From Streptomyces sp. yr375 (GTDB taxonomy: Bacteria; Actinomycetota; Actinomycetes; Streptomycetales; Streptomycetaceae): a DNA stretch of 64,000 nt. Shown here piece by piece: positions 15,996-23,671 of this stretch. The notes below the pieces were generated by a model. It was not told the DNA's origin and ran no database searches. It was given only the letters and a program-made list of their open reading frames with translations. Each line of letters begins with the position of its first letter. The stretch's first letter is position 1. Made by a program: the position numbers and the translations under genes. The stretch spans positions 62,001 through 126,000 of the forward strand of contig NZ_FOFF01000020.1 in assembly GCF_900110755.1 (NCBI RefSeq), read 5' to 3'.

Positions 15996-17399
15996 ATGAC
16001 GGAAATTCTTGTGCGGGCAGCTACGGAGGAGCGGGTTCCTCCGGCGACCAGGGTGGTGGAGCACCCGGCGTGGCGCGTGCTCAAGGATGCCGTGGAGCGG
16101 ATCCGGCCCTGGCAGGCGAAGGACGGATCGATCGACTTCGCGGCCGAGGGCGCACCGCAGCGCACGGACGCCGAGCAGGTCGTCCGCGCCGTGATCGAGG
16201 CCGTCGCGGAGCTGTCCCCGCTGCTCCCGCACGACGCCGACTACCACCGGGCCCTCGCCGCCGACCTGCGGACCTGGGCCGACGGCGGCTTCGAGGTGCC
16301 GGACTTCCTCGACTCGCTGCTGGCCTTCCAGCCGGCCGCCGGCCGTGCGGACGGGCTCCAGCATCTCGTCGTCTTCCCCATGTACACGCAGAACGGCAAC
16401 CCGGACCGCAACCTGGAAGCCGTCGTACTGCGTATGGTCTGGCCGGAGTGGCTGGCCGAGCTGGAGCGCACCCGGTACGACAACCCGCTCTTCTGCGGCA
16501 TCACCTTCGAGGACTTCACGGCCGGCTACGACACCAACTCCGCCGTCCTCTTCCCGGAGACCATCGCCGTACGCGAAGCGCCGGAACGTTTCTCCTGGGG
16601 CGGTATCTTCTGCGACCGCGAAGCCGCCCGCTTCCGCCGCGTCACCGACGCCGCCGTCGGCATCCTGGGCATGGAGCTGCCCGAGGACATCGCCGCCATG
16701 GTCCACGACCAGAAGCGCTGCGAGGACGCCTTCGTCCTGTGGGACATGGTCCACGACCGCACCCACAGCCACGGCGACCTGCCCTTCGACCCGTTCATGA
16801 TCAAGCAGCGCCAGCCGTTCTGGATGTACGGCCTGGAGGAGCTGCGCTGCGACCTCACCGCCTTCAAGGAGGCCGTGAAGCTGGAGTCGGACGGCGTCGA
16901 CCTCCCGCAGGCCCGTGACGTGCAGTACGCGGTGCTCTTCGACCGCATGTTCCGCTTCCCGGTCACCGGCGAGCGCGTGCGCAACTACGACGGCCTCGGC
17001 GGCCAGCTCCTCTTCGCCTACCTGCACAAGCACGACGTCGTCCGCTGGACCGACAACAAGCTGCACATCGACTGGCAGCGCGCCCCCGAGGTCACCAACC
17101 AGCTCTGCGCCGAGATCGAGGACCTCTACCGCGCCGGCATCGACCGCCCCAAGCTCGTCCACTGGTTCAAGGCCTACGAGCTGGTCTCCACCTACCTCGC
17201 CCCGCACCCGGGCTCCCGGTGGGCCAAGGGCCCCGACGCCCTGGACCTGACCCAGCCGCCGCGCAAACTCGTCGATGACGTGCTTCCGGACGAGTTTCCG
17301 CTGAGCATGTTCTATGAGGCACTGTCCAAAAGGCTGAAGAACGTGATCGCCTCCACCCGGGGCATCACGGGGGACACTGCCGAGCGGATCGCCGCGTGA
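15996..17399 (+). CDS. DUF6421 family protein
   Basis: Protein of 467 aa; ATG at 15996 after GGAGGAT. Its length and sequence agree with DUF6421, which is conserved in streptomycetes and of unknown function. The polypeptide is soluble and acidic. It contains a His/Asp-rich block, MVHDRTHSHGDLPFDPF, that looks like a possible metal or active site (inference). It is the first gene of a three-gene operon in which each stop overlaps the next start (GTGA at 17396, then 18214), so it probably acts with the dehydrogenase and the aldolase. Confidence 0.8.
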   Translation: MTEILVRAATEERVPPATRVVEHPAWRVLKDAVERIRPWQAKDGSIDFAAEGAPQRTDAEQVVRAVIEAVAELSPLLPHDADYHRALAADLRTWADGGFEVPDFLDSLLAFQPAAGRADGLQHLVVFPMYTQNGNPDRNLEAVVLRMVWPEWLAELERTRYDNPLFCGITFEDFTAGYDTNSAVLFPETIAVREAPERFSWGGIFCDREAARFRRVTDAAVGILGMELPEDIAAMVHDQKRCEDAFVLWDMVHDRTHSHGDLPFDPFMIKQRQPFWMYGLEELRCDLTAFKEAVKLESDGVDLPQARDVQYAVLFDRMFRFPVTGERVRNYDGLGGQLLFAYLHKHDVVRWTDNKLHIDWQRAPEVTNQLCAEIEDLYRAGIDRPKLVHWFKAYELVSTYLAPHPGSRWAKGPDALDLTQPPRKLVDDVLPDEFPLSMFYEALSKRLKNVIASTRGITGDTAERIAA

Positions 17400-18217
17400 G
17401 CGACCTGCGAACCGAGAACACTGCTCCGCAGAACGCTGCCGAGCAGAACACTGCTCAGGAGGCGAAGACCATGGGGAACGGTGCTCTCAGCGGTGCGGTG
17501 ATCGCGGTGGCCGGTGCGGGCGGACCCGCCGGCCGGGCGGCACTGCTCAAGCTCGCCCGGCAGGGCGCGACCGTCGTCGGCTCGGACAACGACCCCGAGC
17601 GCCTGGCGGAGGCCGTCGACCACGCGCGCTACGAGGCCGGCGGCGCCAGCGTCACCGGCGACACCGTCGACCTGCTGGACCTGAAGTCGACGCAGGAGTG
17701 GGCCGCCCGTATCGAGAACGACTTCGGCCGCGTCGACGGCCTGGTCCACCTCGTGGGCGGCTGGCGCGGCAGCGAGACGTTCGTCAAGACCAGCCTCGAC
17801 GACTGGGACTTCCTGGAGCTGCTGCTCGTCAAGACCGTGCAGCACACCTCGCTGGCCTTCTTCGAGGGCCTGCAGCGCAGCGAGCGCGGCCGGTATGTGC
17901 TGATCAGCGCGGCCGGCGCGTCGAAGCCCACCGCCGGCAACGCCGCCTACGCCGCCGCCAAGGCCGCCGCCGAGGCCTGGACCCTCGCGCTCGCCGACGC
18001 CTTCCACAAGGCCGGGGGCGCCCAGGGGCCCACGTCCGCGGCTGCCATCCTGGTGGTGAAGGCGCTGGTGCACGACGCGATGCGCGCCGATCGACCCAAC
18101 GCGAAGTTCGCGGGCTTCACCGACGTCGACGATCTGGCCGAGGCCATCGCCGGAGTCTGGGAGAAGTCCGCCCCCGAAGCGAACGGACAGCGTCTGTGGC
18201 TCACCGACCAGCCGTGA
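17396..18217 (+). CDS. SDR family NAD(P)-dependent oxidoreductase
   Basis: GTG at 17396 overlaps the DUF6421 stop. A second, internal ATG (MGNGALSG) about 25 residues on is closer to the usual SDR start. Rossmann motif AVAGAGGPAGRAAL is followed by the active-site Ser in LISAAGASKP and the Tyr-Lys pair in AAYAAAKAA. The first glycine motif is G-A-G-G-P-A-G rather than the classical TGxxxGxG. Coupled to DUF6421 and threonine aldolase, it may oxidise or reduce a hydroxy-amino-acid-related compound; that role is inferred from context only. Confidence 0.86.
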   Translation: MSDLRTENTAPQNAAEQNTAQEAKTMGNGALSGAVIAVAGAGGPAGRAALLKLARQGATVVGSDNDPERLAEAVDHARYEAGGASVTGDTVDLLDLKSTQEWAARIENDFGRVDGLVHLVGGWRGSETFVKTSLDDWDFLELLLVKTVQHTSLAFFEGLQRSERGRYVLISAAGASKPTAGNAAYAAAKAAAEAWTLALADAFHKAGGAQGPTSAAAILVVKALVHDAMRADRPNAKFAGFTDVDDLAEAIAGVWEKSAPEANGQRLWLTDQP

Positions 18218-19293
18218 TCCCCCCGAAGACCGCTTTCACGCAGGCTCGTCGCCATCACGACCCCGACGTACGCGGTTTCGCCAGCGACAACTACGCCGGA
18301 GCCCACCCGGAGGTGCTGGCCGCCCTGGCCCTGGCCAACGGCGGCCACCAGGTGGCGTACGGCGAGGACGACTACACCGAGAACCTCCAGGGGATCGTCC
18401 GGCGCCACTTCGGGGCCACGGCGGAGGCCTTCCCGGTCTTCAACGGCACCGGCGCCAACGTCCTCGCGCTCCAGGCGGTCACCGACCGCTGGGGAGCGGT
18501 GATCTGCGCCGAGAGCGCCCACATCAACGTCGACGAGGGCGGCGCTCCCGAGCGCATGGGCGGCCTGAAGCTGCTCACCGTCCCGACACCCGACGGCAAG
18601 CTGACGCCCGAGCTGATCGACCGGCAGGCCTGGGGCTGGGAGGACGAGCACCGCGCGATGCCGCAGGTCGTCTCGATCACCCAGAGCACGGAGCTCGGCA
18701 CCCTCTACACGCCGGACGAGATCCGCGCGATCTGCGACCACGCCCACGGGCACGGCATGAAGGTCCACCTGGACGGCTCCCGCATAGCCAACGCGGCGGC
18801 CTCCCTGGACGTCCCGATGCGGACGTTCACCAACGCGGTCGGCGTCGACATCCTCTCCCTGGGCGGCACGAAGAACGGCGCGCTGTTCGGGGAGGCGGTC
18901 GTCGTCATCGACCAGGACGCCGTCAGCCACATGAAGCACCTGCGCAAGCTGTCCATGCAGCTCGCCTCCAAGATGCGCTTCGTGTCGGTGCAGTTGGAGG
19001 CCCTGTTCGCCAAGGACCTCTGGCTGCGCAACGCCCGCCACGCCAACGAGATGGCCCAGCGGCTGGCGGAGGGCGTGCGGGCCGTGCACGGCGTGGAGAT
19101 CCTCCACCCGGTCCAGGCCAACGGCGTCTTCGCCCGGCTCCCGCACGACGTGAGCGTGCGGCTGCAGAAGCGGTTCCGGTTCTACTTCTGGGACGAGGCG
19201 GCGGGGGACGTGCGCTGGATGTGCGCGTTCGACACGACCGAGGAGGACGTCGACGCGTTCGTGGCGGCGGTCAAGGAGGAGATGGCGGGCTAG
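18214..19293 (+). CDS. Threonine aldolase family protein
   Basis: PLP enzyme of 359 aa; GTG at 18214 overlaps the SDR stop. Typical features are GFASDNYAGAHPEVLAAL at the start, HINVDEGGAPE, the HLDGSRIANAAA segment, and the PLP lysine Lys220 in LSLGGTKNG. The family cleaves L-threonine or L-allo-threonine to glycine and acetaldehyde; related beta-hydroxy amino acids are possible. It is the third gene of the coupled operon. A large palindrome starts 25 bases after the stop. Confidence 0.9.
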   Translation: MIPPKTAFTQARRHHDPDVRGFASDNYAGAHPEVLAALALANGGHQVAYGEDDYTENLQGIVRRHFGATAEAFPVFNGTGANVLALQAVTDRWGAVICAESAHINVDEGGAPERMGGLKLLTVPTPDGKLTPELIDRQAWGWEDEHRAMPQVVSITQSTELGTLYTPDEIRAICDHAHGHGMKVHLDGSRIANAAASLDVPMRTFTNAVGVDILSLGGTKNGALFGEAVVVIDQDAVSHMKHLRKLSMQLASKMRFVSVQLEALFAKDLWLRNARHANEMAQRLAEGVRAVHGVEILHPVQANGVFARLPHDVSVRLQKRFRFYFWDEAAGDVRWMCAFDTTEEDVDAFVAAVKEEMAG

Positions 19294-19318
19294 CGGTGCC
19301 GCAGACATGACGTTCGAT

Positions 19319-19376
19319 GCATAAATATGCGATCACCTGGAAATGAATTGACTCCCAGGTGATCGCATATTTATGC
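19319..19376. repeat. 58-bp perfect inverted repeat (22-bp arms)
   Basis: The arms at 19319-19340 and 19355-19376 are exact reverse complements and the 14-base centre is A/T-rich. Each arm begins or ends with GCATA-AA-TATGC, itself a small dyad. There is no T-run after it, so it is not a standard intrinsic terminator, although the transcript of the aldolase operon would fold into a long hairpin. The promoter of the next gene lies inside it. Confidence 0.93.
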
Positions 19377-19377
19377 T
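19348..19377 (+). promoter_or_regulatory. Leaderless promoter of the transglutaminase gene
   Basis: TTGACT (19348-19353), an 18-base spacer and TATGCT (19372-19377) lie 8 bases before the ATG at 19386, so transcription would start at or next to the start codon. The -35 begins in the loop of the 58-bp palindrome, and the right arm covers the spacer and most of the -10. A dimeric regulator on the palindrome would directly control it. Confidence 0.65.
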
Positions 19378-19385
19378 CTGCGGCC

Positions 19386-19979
19386 ATGGAGCTGATCCAG
19401 GAGAACCCCGACCTGTCCGCGTATCTCGCCGCTGACGAGGCCATCGACCATCACCACCCGCTGGTGCGGGCCACGGCCGCGCGTCTCGCGGAGGGCGCGA
19501 CGGACTCGTATGTCTATGCACGTCTGGCGTTTGACTTCGTCCGCGACACCATTCCCCACTCGCAGGACGCCGGCGACCCGCGCGTGACCTGGCGCGCCTC
19601 GGACGTACTGGAGCGGGGGACGGGCATCTGCTACGCCAAGGCCCACGCGCTGGCCGCCCTGCTGCGGGCCGAGGACATCCCGACCGCGCTGTGCTACCAG
19701 CGGCTGGCGCACGACGAGGGCGACGGGTACGCCGTCCACGGACTCGTCGCCGTGCGCTTCAACGGGGCCTGGCACCGCCAGGATCCACGCGGCAACAAGC
19801 CGGGCGTGGACGCGCGGTTCTCCCTGGACGGCGAGCGACTGGCCTTCCTGCCCGACCCCGAAGCGGGCGAGCTGGACCATCCCGTCCTGTACGCCGCACC
19901 CCACCCGGCCGTCCTGAACGCGCTCCAGGCCGCCACGGACCGCCCCCACCTCTGGCGGACGCTCCCCACATCCCTGTGA
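19386..19979 (+). CDS. Transglutaminase-like domain protein
   Basis: Cytosolic 197-aa protein of the transglutaminase/cysteine-protease fold. The Cys of the triad is in GTGICYAKAHALAALLRAE, the His in DGYAVHGLVAVRF and the Asp in WHRQDPRG. The N-terminal helical part reads MELIQENPDLSAYL. There is no signal peptide, so it is probably an intracellular amidase or protease of unknown substrate. There is no Shine-Dalgarno before the ATG, which agrees with leaderless expression from the promoter at 19348. Confidence 0.86.
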   Translation: MELIQENPDLSAYLAADEAIDHHHPLVRATAARLAEGATDSYVYARLAFDFVRDTIPHSQDAGDPRVTWRASDVLERGTGICYAKAHALAALLRAEDIPTALCYQRLAHDEGDGYAVHGLVAVRFNGAWHRQDPRGNKPGVDARFSLDGERLAFLPDPEAGELDHPVLYAAPHPAVLNALQAATDRPHLWRTLPTSL

Positions 19980-20034
19980 GCACCCCCGCCGCCGCCCCGC
20001 GCGGGGACGCCGACGAGGCCGACCCCCGGTGCCG

Positions 20035-20763
20035 TCAGCGGGTCTCGGCCTCGCGGACCTGTTCCGGTGTCGGCGCAGTGCCGCCCAGGTGGGCCGGCAT
20101 CCACCACGTGTCGCTCGTGTCCTTGGGGCGGACGGGGTAGGCGCGCTGAGCGGCCTCCAGGAGCTCCTGGACGCGCTCGCGCAGTTGCCGGGTGATGGCG
20201 CCCGCGTACTTGTCGCGGGAGGCCTCGATGGCCTCGCCGACGCGGATGGTGACCGGGGTGTGGCTGCGCTTGAAGTTGCGCGGGTGCCCCTTGGTCCACA
20301 GTCGCTGCGTGCCCCACAGGGCCACCGGGATCAGCGGGACGCCCGCTTCCTGGGCCATCCGGGCGGCACCCGACTTGAAGCTCTTCAGGCAGAACGACTG
20401 CGAGATCGTCGCCTCGGGGAAGACCCCGACGATCTCACCCGAGCGCAGCGACTCCAGGGCGTGCGCGTACGCCGTCTCGCCCTGGTTGCGGTCGACCGGG
20501 ATGTGCTTCATACCGCGCATCAGCGGACCGGAGATCTTGTGGCGGAAGACGGCGTCTTTCGCCATGAAGCGAACGAGACGTTTCTGCGGGAGCGCGGCCA
20601 GGCCGTCGAAGATGAAGTCGAGGTAGCTGATGTGGTTGCTCACCAGCACGGCTCCGCCCGAGCGCGGGATGTTCTCCGACCCCTGGCAGTCGATCTTGAG
20701 GTCCCAGACCTTAAACAGCGTCTGGGCGAGGCCGACGGCGGGACGGTAGACAAGCTCTGCCAT
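20035..20763 (-). CDS. 1-acyl-sn-glycerol-3-phosphate acyltransferase family protein
   Basis: Membrane-associated PlsC-type acyltransferase, 242 aa from the ATG at 20763 (MAELVYRPAVG). An in-frame extension to 20862 is open but unlike the family. Motif I is SNHISYLDFI (HxxxxD), motif II is GMKHIPVDRN, motif III is GVFPEATIS and motif IV is VPLIPVALWG. It acylates lysophosphatidic acid or a related acceptor in phospholipid synthesis. Confidence 0.9.
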   Translation of the reverse strand: MAELVYRPAVGLAQTLFKVWDLKIDCQGSENIPRSGGAVLVSNHISYLDFIFDGLAALPQKRLVRFMAKDAVFRHKISGPLMRGMKHIPVDRNQGETAYAHALESLRSGEIVGVFPEATISQSFCLKSFKSGAARMAQEAGVPLIPVALWGTQRLWTKGHPRNFKRSHTPVTIRVGEAIEASRDKYAGAITRQLRERVQELLEAAQRAYPVRPKDTSDTWWMPAHLGGTAPTPEQVREAETR

Positions 20764-20979
20764 GGGTGGGGCGAACCCTTCCTTCTCTTTGCCGGGGAAG
20801 ATGCTCCCGACGACAAAGTTACGCAGCCGTAGGTTTACGGCATCTCGCAGATCGTGCCCCAAGAACGGCCGGGGAGCCAGCCCTGGTGCCCGGCGGCGGC
20901 GAGATTCTTGTCACGTCAACCCCCCTGAGCCACACCCTTGCCCCACCCCCTTGATCCACCTCGGCCTTTTAAGTCTTCT

Positions 20980-21408
20980 TTACTCTGCGCGAACCGCGAC
21001 GCGCCGTACGAGCAGGTACATCTCGCAGCCGAGGCAGTACCCGAAAGCGGCATTCAGGAACGCGGCCGCCAGCGCCGCGCCGGTCGCCGCGAGGCCCAGC
21101 CAGCCGGGCCCCAGGGTGAGGCCGACGAGGCCGAAGCCCGCGAACAGCAGCCCCACCGCCTGCGCGAACCGCGGCGGCTGCGGAGCCTCGAACGCGGTCG
21201 GCGGCCCGAGCCGCGGCCGCACGGCGGTGCGGAACACCCAGCCGTACGGCGAGCGCGCCACCCCGCCCGCCGCGCCGAGCGCGAAGGCCAGCGTCTGCCA
21301 GGCCAGCGGCCAGGCGCTGCCGGTGATCAGTGCGACCGCGAGTACTACGGTCGTCACGGCGGCCCCGAACCGCGGGCCTCTCGCGTCGATGTCCATGGAA
21401 TGAAGCAT
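20980..21408 (-). CDS. DUF4395 domain membrane protein
   Basis: Protein of 142 aa with four predicted transmembrane segments, the RGPRFGAAVTTVVLA start and the C-terminal FGYCLGCEMYLL motif, whose two cysteines (CxxC) are typical of DUF4395. It is divergent from a membrane-anchored thioredoxin, a common pairing that suggests a role in thiol/disulfide or sulfur transfer at the membrane (inference). Confidence 0.85.
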   Translation of the reverse strand: MLHSMDIDARGPRFGAAVTTVVLAVALITGSAWPLAWQTLAFALGAAGGVARSPYGWVFRTAVRPRLGPPTAFEAPQPPRFAQAVGLLFAGFGLVGLTLGPGWLGLAATGAALAAAFLNAAFGYCLGCEMYLLVRRVAVRAE

Positions 21409-21472
21409 TCCGCAACGGCGGCGATTCCTGGGTCCGGGAATCTTTGCAGTCTCATGAACGCTGGAGCGGCTG

Positions 21473-21886
21473 ATGACCGGACTGATGGTGTGCGTGGCGG
21501 TGCTCGTGGCGGCGAGCGCCTACGGAGTGCTGCAACGGCGGCGGAGCGGGAGGGTACGCGTGCGTGGGCGCGACGACGGCAAGCGGCTCGGGGCGGACCG
21601 GATCGGCGGTGAATTCGGTGAGCGGGCCACGCTCCTGCAGTTCTCCAGCGCCTTCTGCGCGCCCTGCCGGGCGACCCGCCGGGTCCTCGGCGAAGTGGCG
21701 GGCGTGGTGCCCGGAGTCGCCCACATCGAGATCGACGCCGAGGCGCACCTCGACCTCGTCCGCGAACTCGGCATCCTCAAGACCCCGACCGTCCTGGTCC
21801 TCGACGCCGACGGCCGGATCGTCCGGCGCGCAACCGGTCAGCCCCGCAAGGCGGATGTCATCGCGGCCCTGGGGAAGGCGGTGTGA
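21473..21886 (+). CDS. Membrane-anchored thioredoxin family protein
   Basis: Protein of 137 aa; ATG after GGAG. One N-terminal transmembrane helix (residues about 3-20) and a basic stretch precede a thioredoxin domain with active site SSAFCAPCRATRRVL (CAPC) and the cis-proline in LKTPTVLVLD. The orientation (basic residues after the helix) leaves open which side of the membrane the domain faces. Divergent partner of DUF4395. Confidence 0.88.
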   Translation: MTGLMVCVAVLVAASAYGVLQRRRSGRVRVRGRDDGKRLGADRIGGEFGERATLLQFSSAFCAPCRATRRVLGEVAGVVPGVAHIEIDAEAHLDLVRELGILKTPTVLVLDADGRIVRRATGQPRKADVIAALGKAV

Positions 21887-21933
21887 CCCTCTCCAGGGGG
21901 ACGGTGAGGCATCTCCCAGAAACCGGAACGTAC

Positions 21934-21963
21934 TTGACTGCGCGGGCCACCCGTCGTCAGCCT
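21934..21963 (+). promoter_or_regulatory. Promoter of the leader peptide-flavin reductase unit
   Basis: TTGACT (21934-21939), an 18-base spacer and CAGCCT (21958-21963), then 6 bases before the ATG at 21970. The same -10-to-start distance is seen at the leaderless MFS gene (45151), so the leader peptide is probably translated from the 5' end of the message. Confidence 0.5.
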
Positions 21964-21969
21964 GACCGT

Positions 21970-22050
21970 ATGCCTGAGGAACTCCTTCTCCACGGACGGG
22001 CCCACGTCGACCTGGTCCGTACCGCGAGCGCGCGCTGTCCGGCCTGTTGA
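21970..22050 (+). CDS. Putative regulatory leader peptide (26 aa)
   Basis: The ATG at 21970 opens a 26-codon frame whose C-terminal half reads HVDLVRTASARCPAC and then TGA. The pattern DLVR-x-x-S-x-x-C near the end of a tiny leaderless frame is characteristic of actinomycete leader peptides found before sulfur-metabolism genes. In mycobacteria, cysteine-rich leaders of this kind sense charged tRNA-Cys by attenuation. The two Cys codons are the third-last and last sense codons. The flavin reductase begins 50 bases downstream. Confidence 0.7.
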   Translation: MPEELLLHGRAHVDLVRTASARCPAC

Positions 22051-22100
22051 GCACCCACGGCCAGGCCCGCCACTTCCCGCTCCCGCAGAAGGACAACTCC

Positions 22101-22613
22101 ATGACGGCCACGCCGCCCGATCTCGACGCCCCTCAGCTCGCCTCCCCCGATCTCCTGCGCTCCGTCTTCCGGCGGCACGCGGCCGGCGTCGCCGTGATCA
22201 CCGCCGCAGGTGAGGGCGGTCCGGTCGGTTTCACCGCCACCTCCCTCAGCTCCGTCTCCGCCGAACCCCCGCTGCTCTCCTTCGGCGTCGGCACCGGCGC
22301 CTCCAGTTGGCCGGCGATCTCCCGGGCCGGGCATGTGGGCGTGCACATACTCGGCGAGCACCAGCAGGCGCTGGCCGCCACCTTCGCCAGGAGCGGCGCC
22401 GACCGCTTCGGCGCGCCGACCGGCTGGCGGGAGGGCCCCGAGGGCGTGCCCGTCCTGGACGGCGTGCTCGCGTGGTTGGTGTGCCGGGTCGTCGCGCGCG
22501 TGCCCGCCGGGGATCACCGCATCGTGCTGGCCGAAGTCGTCCTGGGCGACCCCGAGGGCGCGGGCCGTCCGCTGCTCTACCACCAGGGTCGGTTCACCGC
22601 CCTGCGGGATTGA
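22101..22613 (+). CDS. Flavin reductase family protein
   Basis: Protein of 170 aa; ATG at 22101 with AAGGA at 7 bases. The flavin-reductase-like fold shows FRRHAAGVAVITA, GFTATSLSSVSAEPPLLSF (flavin-binding loop) and HILGEHQQALAATFAR. Such NAD(P)H:FMN/FAD reductases supply reduced flavin to two-component monooxygenases. The cysteine-type leader peptide upstream suggests induction under sulfur limitation, which would fit sulfonate or organosulfur oxidation, although no monooxygenase is adjacent. Confidence 0.88.
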   Translation: MTATPPDLDAPQLASPDLLRSVFRRHAAGVAVITAAGEGGPVGFTATSLSSVSAEPPLLSFGVGTGASSWPAISRAGHVGVHILGEHQQALAATFARSGADRFGAPTGWREGPEGVPVLDGVLAWLVCRVVARVPAGDHRIVLAEVVLGDPEGAGRPLLYHQGRFTALRD

Positions 22614-22831
22614 TCACTGGACCGCTCTCCTGCGAAGCCGTCGAGTTCCGGTTACGCTGCGTTGCGAAGGTCACAGTTCAAAGCGCTTGCTTAGCGGGTA
22701 CGAACTGGGTGTACTGGCGAGTAATATTTCGTTCGGTGCGCGGGTCGCCCCGACCGGGATCGGCCGCTTGTGGAGCCTATGCTGCCTGGAAGAAGGCAGC
22801 CGAGAACTGACGATGCAGTAGGAGAGCCGGC

Positions 22832-23620
22832 GTGAGCTTGAGGATCGTTGTCACTGTGAAGTTTGTGCCCGACGCCACTGGCGACCGGCACTTCGCCGAT
22901 GACCTGACCGTCGACCGGGACGACGTGGACGGTCTGCTCTCCGAGCTCGACGAGTACGCGGTCGAGCAGGCGCTGCAGATCTCCGAGAACTCGGACGACG
23001 ACGTGGAGATCACCGTCCTGACGGTGGGCCCCGAGGACGCCAAGGACGCGCTCCGCAAGGCCCTTTCCATGGGCGCCGACAAGGCGATCCACGTCGAGGA
23101 CGACGACCTGCACGGCACCGACGCCATCGGCACCTCCCTGGTGCTGGCCAAGGCCATCGAGAAGGCCGGTTACGACCTGGTCATCTCCGGCATGGCCTCC
23201 ACCGACGGCACCGCCGGCATCGTCCCGGCCCTGCTGGCCGAGCGCCTGGGCGTCCCGCAGGTCACCCTGCTCTCCGAGGTCTCCGTCGAGGACGGCACCG
23301 TCAAGGGCCGCCGGGACGGCGACGCCGCCTCCGAGCAGCTCGAGGCCGCCCTGCCGGCCGTCGTGTCGGTCACCGACCAGTCGGGCGAGGCGCGTTACCC
23401 GTCCTTCAAGGGCATCATGGCCGCCAAGAAGAAGCCGGTTCAGTCCTGGGACCTCTCCGACCTGGACCTGGAGGCCGAGGAAGTCGGCCTGGAGGGCGCC
23501 TGGACCGCGGTCGACTCCGCGACCGAGCGTCCGGCCCGCACCGCGGGCACGATCGTCAAGGACGAGGGCGAGGGCGGCAAGCAGCTCGCCGAGTTCCTCG
23601 CGGGCCAGAAGTTCATCTAA
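22832..23620 (+). CDS. etfB: Electron transfer flavoprotein subunit beta
   Basis: Protein of 262 aa; GTG at 22832 after GGAG. Beta-subunit features are IVVTVKFVPD at the start, LDEYAVEQALQ, ALSMGADKAIHV, and the signature segment VSVTDQSGEARYPSFKGIMAAKKKPVQ. With EtfA it forms the FAD/AMP heterodimer that passes electrons from acyl-CoA dehydrogenases to ETF-quinone oxidoreductase. etfA follows after 51 bases. The 218-base upstream gap is A/T-richer around 22715-22735 and probably contains the promoter. Confidence 0.95.
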   Translation: MSLRIVVTVKFVPDATGDRHFADDLTVDRDDVDGLLSELDEYAVEQALQISENSDDDVEITVLTVGPEDAKDALRKALSMGADKAIHVEDDDLHGTDAIGTSLVLAKAIEKAGYDLVISGMASTDGTAGIVPALLAERLGVPQVTLLSEVSVEDGTVKGRRDGDAASEQLEAALPAVVSVTDQSGEARYPSFKGIMAAKKKPVQSWDLSDLDLEAEEVGLEGAWTAVDSATERPARTAGTIVKDEGEGGKQLAEFLAGQKFI

Positions 23621-23671
23621 AGGCCCCTCGCCGACCGCCCCTCAACTTCGTTTCGCAGGAGAGCAAATCCC

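Noticed and set aside
17698..18213. N-terminal extension of the threonine aldolase into the SDR gene
   Set aside because: The extension is an out-of-frame Arg-rich reading of the SDR gene; the GTGA-coupled start at 18214 gives the family length.
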